Position numbers and translations under genes: made by a program. Shown here in pieces: positions 17,776 through 25,724 of a stretch of DNA of 64,000 nucleotides. The notes beneath the pieces are model-generated. The model was not told the origin of the DNA. It worked only from the letters and a program-made list of their open reading frames with translations, and ran no database searches. Each line of letters starts with the position of its first letter. Positions within the stretch are counted from its first letter, which is position 1. The DNA comes from Holophaga sp. (GTDB lineage: Bacteria; Acidobacteriota; Holophagae; Holophagales; Holophagaceae): contig JADKBC010000009.1 in assembly GCA_016715205.1 (NCBI GenBank), positions 62,001 to 126,000 on the forward strand, given 5' to 3'.

Positions 17776-17853
17776 CACCGCCAAGACGCGAAGACACCAA
17801 GAAAAGCAAAACACCTATTTCTGTTTTCTTGGCGCCTTCGCGTCTTGGCGGTT
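17776..17853. repeat. Hairpin-forming dispersed repeat, copy A (GCCAAG family)
   Basis: Left arm 17776-17804 and right arm 17824-17853 are inverted copies that match at all but about two of 28 positions, separated by a 19-base loop. The arms are built from short units of the GCCAAGACG type. The element fills the gap between serA and serC. A second copy (18761-18837) fills the next gap. Such units are seen in several unrelated bacterial genomes; that is general knowledge, not tested here. Confidence 0.85.
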
Positions 17854-17861
17854 CATCTGTT

Positions 17862-18737
17862 TTAGGCCTTGAAATCCGTCAGAATGGCCACAACTTCATC
17901 TCCGATTCGCCCCAGGTTCTCCTTGGAACTGGCGCCGAGATGGGGCGCCATGAAAACATTGGGAGCGGTGAGAATGGGGCAGTCGGCGGGCGGGGGATCG
18001 CTGGGCCAAACGTCGGTTCCGTAGGCGCGCACCTTTCCACTTTCGAGCGCTGCCACGAGTTCAGCTTCCACCACGCACTTGCCACGGCCGGTGTTCACGA
18101 TGATCACACCATCCTTCATCTTGGCGATCAGGGCGGCGTTGATCATGCCCTTCGTGTCATCGGTGAGGGGCGTGTGCATGCTGATGACATCGGCCTGGGC
18201 GGCGAGTTCTTCGAGGCTGCCCACCAGGGTGGCGATGGGGTGTTCCTTGAGGAAGGGGTCGAAGGCGATGACCTTCATGCCAAAGGCCTGGGCGCGCTTG
18301 GCCACTTCGGTGGCGATGGCACCTGCACCGATGAGGCCCAGGGTCTTCTTGAAGAGCTCCGTGCGCTTCAGTTCGTTCTTGAGGAATTTGCCTTCCTTCA
18401 TGGAGGTGTGAGCCTCAATGAGCCGGGCAGGAATGGCGACCATGAAGGCCATGGCCATTTCCGCCACGGCCACGCTGCTGGCCTTGGGTGTGTTCACGGC
18501 CTTGATGCCCTTTTCAGCACAGAGCTTTTTATCCACGTTATCCATGCCCACGCCGCCGCGAATGACGAGCTTGAGGTTGGGCGCCTGGGCCACGAGGTCC
18601 GCGTTCACCTTGGTCTTGGAGCGCACCAGGATCACGTTGGCTTCACCCAAGGTGGCCATGTCGCTGCTGACTTCACCAAAGGCGGCCAAACGCTCTGGCA
18701 ACTTGGCGTCAAAGGCATCGGCAATCAGGATTTTCAT
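17862..18737 (-). CDS. serA: D-3-phosphoglycerate dehydrogenase (short form)
   Basis: 291 residues, with the catalytic and NAD-binding domains but no ACT or intervening regulatory domain. GLIGAGAIATEVAKR is the Rossmann glycine motif, with alanine in place of the usual second conserved glycine. The catalytic residues lie in VNTGRGKCV (Arg) and APHLGASS (His). It oxidises 3-phosphoglycerate, the first step of serine synthesis. Lack of an ACT domain suggests no allosteric serine feedback of the usual kind. ATG 18737 follows GGAGGT. The GxGxxA variation should be checked against homologues, as it can alter cofactor use. Confidence 0.93.
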   Translation of the reverse strand: MKILIADAFDAKLPERLAAFGEVSSDMATLGEANVILVRSKTKVNADLVAQAPNLKLVIRGGVGMDNVDKKLCAEKGIKAVNTPKASSVAVAEMAMAFMVAIPARLIEAHTSMKEGKFLKNELKRTELFKKTLGLIGAGAIATEVAKRAQAFGMKVIAFDPFLKEHPIATLVGSLEELAAQADVISMHTPLTDDTKGMINAALIAKMKDGVIIVNTGRGKCVVEAELVAALESGKVRAYGTDVWPSDPPPADCPILTAPNVFMAPHLGASSKENLGRIGDEVVAILTDFKA

Positions 18738-18760
18738 TTGTACCTCCAAAAAAAGGATTC

Positions 18761-18837
18761 ACCGCCAAGACGCCAAGGCGCGAAGAAACAAAACAGTGTT
18801 ATTTGTTTTTTCTTGGCGTCTTCGCGCCTTGGCGGTT
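18761..18837. repeat. Hairpin-forming dispersed repeat, copy B (GCCAAG family)
   Basis: Left arm 18761-18790 and right arm about 18806-18837 are inverted and made of the same GCCAAGACG/GCGAAG units as copy A. The unit order within the arms is shuffled relative to copy A. It lies between the end of DUF1015 and the start of serA, so each gap around serA carries one copy. Confidence 0.85.
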
Positions 18838-18847
18838 CATTTTTTCC

Positions 18848-20086
18848 TCAACCTTCGTAAACCCGGACCAACAGCCCCGAGCGGAGTTTGGGCTCGAACC
18901 AGGTGGACTTGGGGGGCATGATCTGGTCGGCGTCGGAGACGGCCATGAGCTGCACGAGGCTGGTGGGGAACATGGCGAAGGCCACGGCGGCGCCTTCGTT
19001 CACACGCTTTTCCAATTCACTCATGCCACGAATGCCGCCCACGAAATCGATACGGGTATCGGTGCGGGGGTCCTTGATGCCGAGAATGGGATCCAGCAGG
19101 TTGTCCTGCAGGATGCTCACATCCAGGCTCTTCACGGGATCGCTGCTGGGGAACGACCCGGTCTTGGCGGTGAGGCGATGCCACTTGCCCTGGAAGAACA
19201 TGCCAAAATCGGCGGTCTTTTCCGGCTGAGGCTGGGGGGCTGGCGCGATCTCGAATTTCTCAGCAACCTTGGCCAGGAACTGGTCGGGCGTGAGGCCATT
19301 CAGATCCTTCACCACGCGGTTGTAATCAAAAATCTTGAGCTGGTTGTGGGGAAAGACCACGGCCATGAAGGATTCGAAGGGCTCGTCGCCATTGCCTTCG
19401 GGCTGTTGGGCGCGGCGGCCCTGCCCATAGCGGATCGCGGCGGCGGTGCGGTGATGGCCATCAGCGATGTAGAGCGCGGGCACGCCATTGAAGAAGGCCA
19501 CCAGCTCGCCGATCATTACTTCGTCACGAATGGTCCACACGGTGTGACCGATGCCATCGGGCGTTACCACGTCGTAGTCCGGCTTACCCTTGCGGACCGT
19601 GTCCACCACATGATCGATGTAGGGCACGGCGCGATAGGTGAGGAAGACCGGCTCGGCGTTGGCATTCTGCTCGGTAATGTGGCGCGTGCGATCGTCTTCC
19701 TTGTCCCGGCGGGTGTACTCGTGCTTCTTGATCAGGTTGTCTTCGTATTCCTTGACGGAGCAGAGGCACACTAGACCGGCCTGCACATGGTCGCCCATCT
19801 TCTGCTGGTAGATGTAGAGGCAAGGCTTGTCATCGTTGTAGAGGGTGCCCTCGGCGATGAATTTCTTCAGGTTCTCCACACCCTTGGCATAGACACTATC
19901 GGCGTGCTCGTCGATGCCCTCGGGCAGATCAATTTCCGGCCGACCCACGTGAAGGAACGAAAAAGGATTACCGACTGCGAGCGCCCGGGCTTCCTTCGTG
20001 TTGATCACGTCATAGGGTACCGATGCCACCTGGCCCGCTAGCTCGGCCTTGGGTCGGTAGGCACGGAAAGGCTTGATCTGAGACAT
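18848..20086 (-). CDS. DUF1015-family protein (possible serine-linked kinase)
   Basis: 412 residues, starting at ATG 20086. The family is recognised by IKPFRAYRP near the N-terminus, by VPYDVINTKEAR, and by YIADGHHRTAAA at about 240. DGHHR is also the signature of the ParB/sulfiredoxin-type free-serine kinases (SerK, SbnI). DUF1015 genes often sit beside serA and serC, and this one does. No characterised DUF1015 function is known to me. A role in serine phosphorylation is an inference from the motif and neighbours. The C-terminal part ends with a conserved MPPKSTWFEPKLRSGLLV segment. Confidence 0.8.
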   Translation of the reverse strand: MSQIKPFRAYRPKAELAGQVASVPYDVINTKEARALAVGNPFSFLHVGRPEIDLPEGIDEHADSVYAKGVENLKKFIAEGTLYNDDKPCLYIYQQKMGDHVQAGLVCLCSVKEYEDNLIKKHEYTRRDKEDDRTRHITEQNANAEPVFLTYRAVPYIDHVVDTVRKGKPDYDVVTPDGIGHTVWTIRDEVMIGELVAFFNGVPALYIADGHHRTAAAIRYGQGRRAQQPEGNGDEPFESFMAVVFPHNQLKIFDYNRVVKDLNGLTPDQFLAKVAEKFEIAPAPQPQPEKTADFGMFFQGKWHRLTAKTGSFPSSDPVKSLDVSILQDNLLDPILGIKDPRTDTRIDFVGGIRGMSELEKRVNEGAAVAFAMFPTSLVQLMAVSDADQIMPPKSTWFEPKLRSGLLVRVYEG

Positions 20087-20213
20087 TGGACGATTCCCCC
20101 AAAAGAAAGATTGGCTTGAATGGGACGGCGTCCTTGCAGAGCAACACTGGAAGGGCGGCCATGCGCATATTTTCACGCATATTTCCCGGTCCTGGAAGGG
20201 ATAGCGGCAGAAA

Positions 20214-20858
20214 TCACAGTTTACGGTGAACCGCCTCGCCAAAGAGGGGAATCAAGTGGGTGGCATCGTTGAGCCGCAACACCTCCAGATGCTCGAGGTC
20301 GGAGCCTTCCAGCAGGTTCAGCGTCGTAGGTGCCTGACGGAACGACCACACCCGGGCCAGGGGCAAGCCTAAAACCTGACAAAGCAGGGCCCGGTTCACC
20401 CCATCGTGGGAAACCACCAGCAAGGTGTCCGCTTCAGCCAATCCCTCACAGGCCCTGGCCAAGGCCACCCAGGCCCGCGCCTGCACCTCCAGCAGCGTTT
20501 CGCCACCGGGGAGGCGCACCGTATGGGGAGCCTCTCGCCAGTCCCGCTGCAGGGCGGGATAAGCTTCACGGATTTCCGCAGCCAAACGCCCTTCCCATTC
20601 CCCATGGGAGATTTCCATAAGACCTGAATCGAAGCGAAGCATCCCAGCGCGATCCCCCAGGACTACCTCGGCGGTCTGACGGGCCCGCAGCAGGGGCGAG
20701 GCCACGGCACGAGTGATGGGTTGCTCCAGCAGTCGCACTGCCAGGGCCTGGGCCTGGGCCTGGCCGGTTTCGGAAAGGGGAATATCAAAGCCTTGACCCT
20801 GATGACGCCCTTCCACGTTCCAAAGGGTTTCCCCATGCCGCGCCAGCAAAATCCGCAT
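20214..20858 (-). CDS. Histidine phosphatase family protein (candidate phosphoserine phosphatase)
   Basis: 214 residues of the phosphoglycerate-mutase-like fold. The catalytic loop LLARHGETLWN puts the phosphohistidine at residue 8; ASPLLRARQTAE, GEWEGRLAAEI and VSHDGVNRALL complete the motif set. The short length and lack of the mutase insert favour a phosphatase. In some bacteria an enzyme of this family serves as phosphoserine phosphatase, and no serB-like HAD gene appears in this window, so the gene may finish serine synthesis here. It could equally act on another small phosphomonoester, such as a cobalamin intermediate. The start overlaps the upstream stop as TGATG. Confidence 0.8.
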   Translation of the reverse strand: MRILLARHGETLWNVEGRHQGQGFDIPLSETGQAQAQALAVRLLEQPITRAVASPLLRARQTAEVVLGDRAGMLRFDSGLMEISHGEWEGRLAAEIREAYPALQRDWREAPHTVRLPGGETLLEVQARAWVALARACEGLAEADTLLVVSHDGVNRALLCQVLGLPLARVWSFRQAPTTLNLLEGSDLEHLEVLRLNDATHLIPLFGEAVHRKL

Positions 20859-21592
20859 CAACCCTCACGCTGGGTGGTGTCCTTCAGGAAGGCGGCGTTG
20901 AGCAGCACCTCCGCCAAGGGCATGTCAATGGTGCGGTCCACCTTGCAGGTGTCCATGAACTCGATGTGGGGCCGATCCCAAACCAGGATGTGGTAGGCGG
21001 CCGCAATGCCTTCCAGGTGGCGGAAGGCCGCATGAATCACCTGGCCGTTTTTGACGTAGATCAACCCTAGGCCATCCGGGCCGTGCACCGTCAAGGTCGC
21101 GTTCTTGCGCTCCCATTCCATGAGCTGCAACAGGCTGTGAAGCGTGATGCCCTTGACCATGCCGTCGGGCTCCCGCTGGGTAACGGCCCGGATGGCTTCC
21201 ATCAGGATCGAAAGCCGCACGGGCTTGGCCAGGATGCGCAAGGCTCCCAGACAAAGGGGCACATTCTGGTGCTCCGATTCGGGCATGGAGGTGATCACCA
21301 GCACCGGAACGTGCGGATAGCGCTCCGTCACTAGGGCGATGAGGTTGAACCCATCCATGACCGGCATGTTCAGATCGGTGACCAGCACGTGCACCGTTTC
21401 CCGGCGCATGATTTCCGCCGCTTCCGCCCCATCGGAGGCCACCAGGATCTGGAAACCGGCCAGGCCACGCAAACCCACACGACAAAGATTCTGGGTGGCC
21501 CGCTCATCTTCTGCGATGAGCAAGGTCCTGGTGGGACCCTCCGGTTGGGCGGGTCTCCAGCCTTGTGTGGAACGTGGGTCCAGGATATTCAT
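20858..21592 (-). CDS. Response regulator with C-terminal DUF4388 (PATAN-like) domain
   Basis: 244 residues. A receiver domain (about 22-140) contains EDE near the start, the phosphorylation aspartate in VLVTDLNMPVMDGF and the conserved lysine in LAKPVRL. The C-terminal part (GITLHSLLQLMEWERKNATL...GLIYVKNGQVIHA) matches DUF4388, a domain linked to gliding motility and c-di-GMP-related signalling. It has no DNA-binding domain. The stop of this gene and the start of the phosphatase share one base, so the two are co-translated. ATG 21592 has no strong Shine-Dalgarno sequence, and the start is moderately sure. Confidence 0.8.
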   Translation of the reverse strand: MNILDPRSTQGWRPAQPEGPTRTLLIAEDERATQNLCRVGLRGLAGFQILVASDGAEAAEIMRRETVHVLVTDLNMPVMDGFNLIALVTERYPHVPVLVITSMPESEHQNVPLCLGALRILAKPVRLSILMEAIRAVTQREPDGMVKGITLHSLLQLMEWERKNATLTVHGPDGLGLIYVKNGQVIHAAFRHLEGIAAAYHILVWDRPHIEFMDTCKVDRTIDMPLAEVLLNAAFLKDTTQREG

Positions 21593-21611
21593 CGTTCTAC
21601 AGGATATAGCC

Positions 21612-22874
21612 TTACCGTTCTTTCCCTTTGGGGATCTTGCGAGCGGGCCGGAGTTCTTCATCCACAATGGCCTTGGCGGCCTTCCAGTCCTCGGGATGGC
21701 TGGTGCGCCAAGCTTCCACCCAGGCCGGGCGAATCGCATCCTCGTAGTCCCGTTCCTTCCGCTGGGAGGCGGCCAGGACTTGCACCAAGGCCTCCTGGAT
21801 ATTCTTGGGGCTGGGTGGAATGTGACCCTCGAAAATGGGCTCGTGGAAATACCAGAGCAGCGTCTTTTCGACCGGTTTGCCCCAGGGTGCGTAGGTGCGA
21901 TCCTCCAGGCCCCCTGGCAACACGCCGTGTTTCAGGTTTTCTCCATACAGGTAATAGAAAACGCCTTCCCCATCACTCCAGTTCCGCAAAACCTTGAGTG
22001 CACCCTGCACCAGTTTGTACTGAAGGTCTGGATCGGCGGGCTTGTCCGTGCGGAAATCCCAGGGACCCACGTGGGCATGGGCCACGCTGGGGTAACCCAC
22101 CTCCGTGATCATGACGGGACGTTGAAATCGGGCCTGGAGGGTGCGGGCCTTGTAGACAATCCACCACCAGGCGTCCCGGATCTGTAGATCGCTCGGGTAT
22201 TCATCGTATTTAGCGATGGGGTCATAGGTGTTCATGCCAATGGCATCCAGGCAATCCCCGAATCCAAAACTATCGTGGGCGTCGAAATTCACGCTGTAGG
22301 TGAGCTTGCCCTTGAAGACCTGGCGCACCTCCGTGGCCAGGGCCCGCCACTGGTCGGGAAAGGCATGGGTGCTTTCCATTTCGGTGCCAAGGCTGTACCA
22401 CTCGGCCCCTTCTTCCTGGGCCAGGGCCGCCAGGTGCACGTTGAACTGGCGATAGTTCTCCCACCAGGCATTCCAATCCCGTGGCTTGATATTGCCCCGC
22501 CACCAGGTGGCATTTTCAGCTTCGTCCCGCAAATTGATGGTTGGGAAAAACATCATTCTCAAGCCCAGGGACCTGGCCTGCCGGAAGGTTTTGCGCAGGC
22601 TTGCCTCCGTGGGGCTGCTGGTGGGATGGCGGACGATCTCGGTGCTGTCGTGCCGCTCCATCCGGTAGATCGCCTGCAGGCTGACGCTGGTGGCGCCGGT
22701 GGCAGCGATGTGCACCAATTCTTCCCGATAGTCGTAATCCGGCAATCCCGCGTACAGCCCCAGCACAATGCCTCGCGGCTGCGGTTTCAGGTGATGCTTG
22801 GCCTTTTCCCTGAAACCAACCAGCCCCAAAGGAAGGGCCAGCAAAGCAAGAACGGACAACAGGCGACGAATCAT
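21612..22874 (-). CDS. Exported glycoside-hydrolase-like TIM-barrel protein (GH113-like)
   Basis: 420 residues with an N-terminal signal/anchor helix (RRLLSVLALLALPLGLVGF). The fold resembles GH113 beta-mannanase-like proteins: WRG..KPRDWNAWWENYRQF, the likely acid/base glutamate in YSLGTEMEST and the likely nucleophile in MITEVGYPS, with YLYGEN late in the chain. It would act on an extracytoplasmic glycan. A C-terminal tail of about 70 residues is charged and outside the barrel. The start ATG 22874 is preceded by a G-rich stretch. The GH113 assignment is by motif layout and is not certain. Confidence 0.6.
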   Translation of the reverse strand: MIRRLLSVLALLALPLGLVGFREKAKHHLKPQPRGIVLGLYAGLPDYDYREELVHIAATGATSVSLQAIYRMERHDSTEIVRHPTSSPTEASLRKTFRQARSLGLRMMFFPTINLRDEAENATWWRGNIKPRDWNAWWENYRQFNVHLAALAQEEGAEWYSLGTEMESTHAFPDQWRALATEVRQVFKGKLTYSVNFDAHDSFGFGDCLDAIGMNTYDPIAKYDEYPSDLQIRDAWWWIVYKARTLQARFQRPVMITEVGYPSVAHAHVGPWDFRTDKPADPDLQYKLVQGALKVLRNWSDGEGVFYYLYGENLKHGVLPGGLEDRTYAPWGKPVEKTLLWYFHEPIFEGHIPPSPKNIQEALVQVLAASQRKERDYEDAIRPAWVEAWRTSHPEDWKAAKAIVDEELRPARKIPKGKER

Positions 22875-23036
22875 GAAACCCCCACACAACTTTAAATGCA
22901 AAGCCCACCGGTGCCGATAGGATCCCAGCACATGCTTTTCATCACGCATGCCCTGCGTGTTTGCCTTCGGAAGTTCTGGCCCGGCTAGTATTACGTTGAA
23001 CGCCCTGGACCGAAGGACAGCTTAGGAATCCCTCCC

Positions 23037-25349
23037 GTGCCTCATCTCCTTCCCAATCTTTCGCTGAAACGTCGCATGCTCCTGCTGCTGGTCGTGGTGA
23101 CGGGGCTCTCGATCCTGATCAGCGCCACGGCCTTTCTGGCCTTCGAGCGCAACCAGATTCGGGAATCCCTGGTGCGCTCCCTCAAGACCTATGCTGAAAT
23201 CGCCTCCCAATCCATCGTGGCCGACCTGGATTTTTTCGCCACCAGTTCAGCCTCCAGCACCCTTTCCAGCTTGGAGTCCAATAAGCACATCCGGGCCGCC
23301 TGCGTCTGGGATGAGGATGGCCGTTTTTTTACGGGCTACCCCGCCAATTACCCGGCCAGTAGTTTCCCCAGGAAGCCCCCCAGTGGAGAAATTTGGCACT
23401 TCGGCTCGGATTCCCTGGAGCTTTACCGACCGGTCTATCGCGGCGAACGCTTTGTGGGAACCATTTTCATCCGATCGGATCTCGACGAAATCGACGCACG
23501 GTTTCGCTGGGCCACCGAAGTGCTGGTGGGAATCGCCATCCTGGTGTTTGGACTGGTGGTGCTAGCCTCCTTCATCCTTCAGCAGCAAGTCACCCGGCCA
23601 ATCCTCCAGCTGGCGGAGGCTGCCCGGGATATCAGTCAGAACAAGATTTACTCCCTGCGCCTGGAGAACCGGTTGGGCGGAGAAATCGGCACCCTGGCCA
23701 ATGCCCTCAACGATATGCTTGCCGAGATTCAAAGACGCGATGCCCAGTTGCTGGACTATCAGGATCACCTAGAGGACCAGGTGTCCCAGCGCAGCGAGCA
23801 GCTCTTGACCGTCAACACCCAACTCCTGCTGGCCAAGGAAAAGGCCGAGGAAGCCAATCGCTCCAAGAGCACCTTCCTGGCCAACATGAGCCACGAACTA
23901 CGCACACCCTTGAATGCCATTCTGCTTTACAGCGAATTGCTGGCCGACGAGGTGCGCGAGCGGGAGGTTGGCGATTTGCTGCCGGATCTCGCCAAGATCC
24001 AGTCCGCCGGGAAACATCTGTTATCCCTTATCGACGACATCCTGGACCTCTCCAAAATCGAGGCCGGTCGCATGGCGGTGTTTCTGGAAGAGTGCGATTT
24101 GGGCCTGCTCCTGAAGGATATCGAAACCACCATCCAGCCCCTCGCCGCCCGCAACCAGAACCAGGTTTTCTTGGAAGTGGTGCCACCCCTTACCAAGATG
24201 CGCACCGATGTCCGAATGCTCAGACAGGTGCTCTACAACCTGCTCAACAACGCCGCCAAATTCACAGAAAAGGGCCAACTGTATTTAAAGGCCGCCCAGG
24301 ATGGGGACTTCGTGGATTTCCAGATTCGCGACACGGGCATTGGCATGAGTGAGGAACAGATACGGAAGGTGTTCCAAGAATTCACCCAAGCGGATGAAAG
24401 CACCACGCGCCGGTTCGGCGGCACGGGCCTGGGCCTTGCCCTCAGCCGCAAACTCACGACCCTCCTGGGCGGTCAACTGACGGTCACCAGCGAAACGGGC
24501 AAGGGCTCCACCTTTGCCCTGCGAATTCCCCTCGGCGGCGCCATCACCCGCGAATTGTCCATGGAGATTCCTGACCAATTTCCCCAGGTTCGTGGCAAGC
24601 GCAAGGTGCTGGTGATCGATGATGACCCTGCCATGCGGGAGGGGCTCTCGCGGATGTTGAGCCAAGAAGGTTTCTGGGTTGCGGTGGCTGCCGATGGCGA
24701 GGAAGGCCTCAAGCTGGCTCGGACCCTCCATCCCGACGTCATCACGCTCGATGTGGTAATGCCAGGGCTGGATGGCTGGCAGGTCCTGGCGCAGGCCAAG
24801 GAGGACCCCGAACTAGCTGCCATTCCCGTGGTGCTGCTCACCATGACCGATGACCGGGCACGCGGTTTTGCCCTGGGGGCCGCGGAATACCTGTGCAAGC
24901 CCATTTCCAGGGACAAGCTGCTGCAGGTACTCAACCACCTGGGTATGAAACCCACTGACAAGCCACTGCTCCTGGTGGAGGACAATCCCCTCACCCTGGA
25001 CGCCCTTAGTCGCATGCTGGAGGCGGAAGGTTGGGAAGTCCGGAGCGCCCGAAATGGAATTCAAGCCTTGGAGCACCTGCAGCTGGAACATCCAAGCCTG
25101 GTGATGCTCGATCTGATGATGCCGGGCATGGACGGTTTCCACCTGGTGGCTCACATGCAGCAGGACGATACGCTTCGTCATATTCCTGTCATGGTCCTCA
25201 CCGCCAAAGACCTCACCCAGGAGGACTTGGATCGCCTTACAGGGCCCCCCGTCCAACAGATCCTCCGAAAGGGCGACTGTTCCAAAACGGAACTACTGGG
25301 AGCAGTACGAACCCTCGCTGTGCGCAGTCTCGAACGAAGGGAGCGCTAG
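23037..25349 (+). CDS. Hybrid sensor histidine kinase with two receiver domains
   Basis: 770 residues from a GTG start. Two membrane helices (about 13-35 and 160-182) flank a periplasmic sensor of about 120 residues that resembles CHASE8. HAMP (about 183-235), a coiled coil, and HisKA follow with H286 in ANMSHELRTPL. The ATP-binding domain has NLLNNAAKF, DTGIGM and GGTGLGL. Receiver 1 (about 523-640) has TLDVVMPGLDG and receiver 2 (about 643-760) has VMLDLMMPGMDG. The gene starts a three-gene signalling operon with two downstream regulators. It has no DNA-binding domain, and what it senses is not clear. Confidence 0.92.
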   Translation: MPHLLPNLSLKRRMLLLLVVVTGLSILISATAFLAFERNQIRESLVRSLKTYAEIASQSIVADLDFFATSSASSTLSSLESNKHIRAACVWDEDGRFFTGYPANYPASSFPRKPPSGEIWHFGSDSLELYRPVYRGERFVGTIFIRSDLDEIDARFRWATEVLVGIAILVFGLVVLASFILQQQVTRPILQLAEAARDISQNKIYSLRLENRLGGEIGTLANALNDMLAEIQRRDAQLLDYQDHLEDQVSQRSEQLLTVNTQLLLAKEKAEEANRSKSTFLANMSHELRTPLNAILLYSELLADEVREREVGDLLPDLAKIQSAGKHLLSLIDDILDLSKIEAGRMAVFLEECDLGLLLKDIETTIQPLAARNQNQVFLEVVPPLTKMRTDVRMLRQVLYNLLNNAAKFTEKGQLYLKAAQDGDFVDFQIRDTGIGMSEEQIRKVFQEFTQADESTTRRFGGTGLGLALSRKLTTLLGGQLTVTSETGKGSTFALRIPLGGAITRELSMEIPDQFPQVRGKRKVLVIDDDPAMREGLSRMLSQEGFWVAVAADGEEGLKLARTLHPDVITLDVVMPGLDGWQVLAQAKEDPELAAIPVVLLTMTDDRARGFALGAAEYLCKPISRDKLLQVLNHLGMKPTDKPLLLVEDNPLTLDALSRMLEAEGWEVRSARNGIQALEHLQLEHPSLVMLDLMMPGMDGFHLVAHMQQDDTLRHIPVMVLTAKDLTQEDLDRLTGPPVQQILRKGDCSKTELLGAVRTLAVRSLERRER

Positions 25350-25724
25350 GTGCCCACGATCCTGCTGGTTGAAGATAACGAGATGAGCCGCGATGTTCTC
25401 ACCCGATTGCTGCAAAAGCGCGGCTACACCATGCTCTTCGCTGAGGACGGGGAACAAGCCTTCACCCTGGCCAAGGTCCACCGCCCGGATCTGGTCCTGA
25501 TGGACATCAGCATTCCCATCATGGATGGCTATGAAGTTACGCGGCGCCTGCGACAGGATCCCGCCTTCCAGTCCAGCATCATCATCGCGCTCACAGCCCA
25601 TGCCATGGTCAGCGATCGGGACAAAGCCCTGGCAGCCGGGTGCAACGATTACGAAACCAAGCCTGTGGAGTTTTCGCGCCTCCTCGCTAAGATCGAACGG
25701 TACCTCGGAGGAGGAAATTCATGA
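25350..25724 (+). CDS. Single-domain response regulator (CheY/DivK-like)
   Basis: 124 residues: VEDNEMSR, the phosphoacceptor aspartate in LVLMDISIPIMDGYE, an ALTAHA segment and the lysine in ETKPVEF. There is no output domain. GTG at 25350 directly follows the stop of the hybrid kinase. The stop overlaps the next gene as ATGA. It resembles the DivK type of relay regulator and could carry phosphate between the two kinases or to a target elsewhere. Confidence 0.88.
   Translation: MPTILLVEDNEMSRDVLTRLLQKRGYTMLFAEDGEQAFTLAKVHRPDLVLMDISIPIMDGYEVTRRLRQDPAFQSSIIIALTAHAMVSDRDKALAAGCNDYETKPVEFSRLLAKIERYLGGGNS

Noticed and set aside
18761..18837. Possible CRISPR-like direct repeats
   Set aside because: Units are inverted, adjacent and without unique spacers of constant length; no cas gene.
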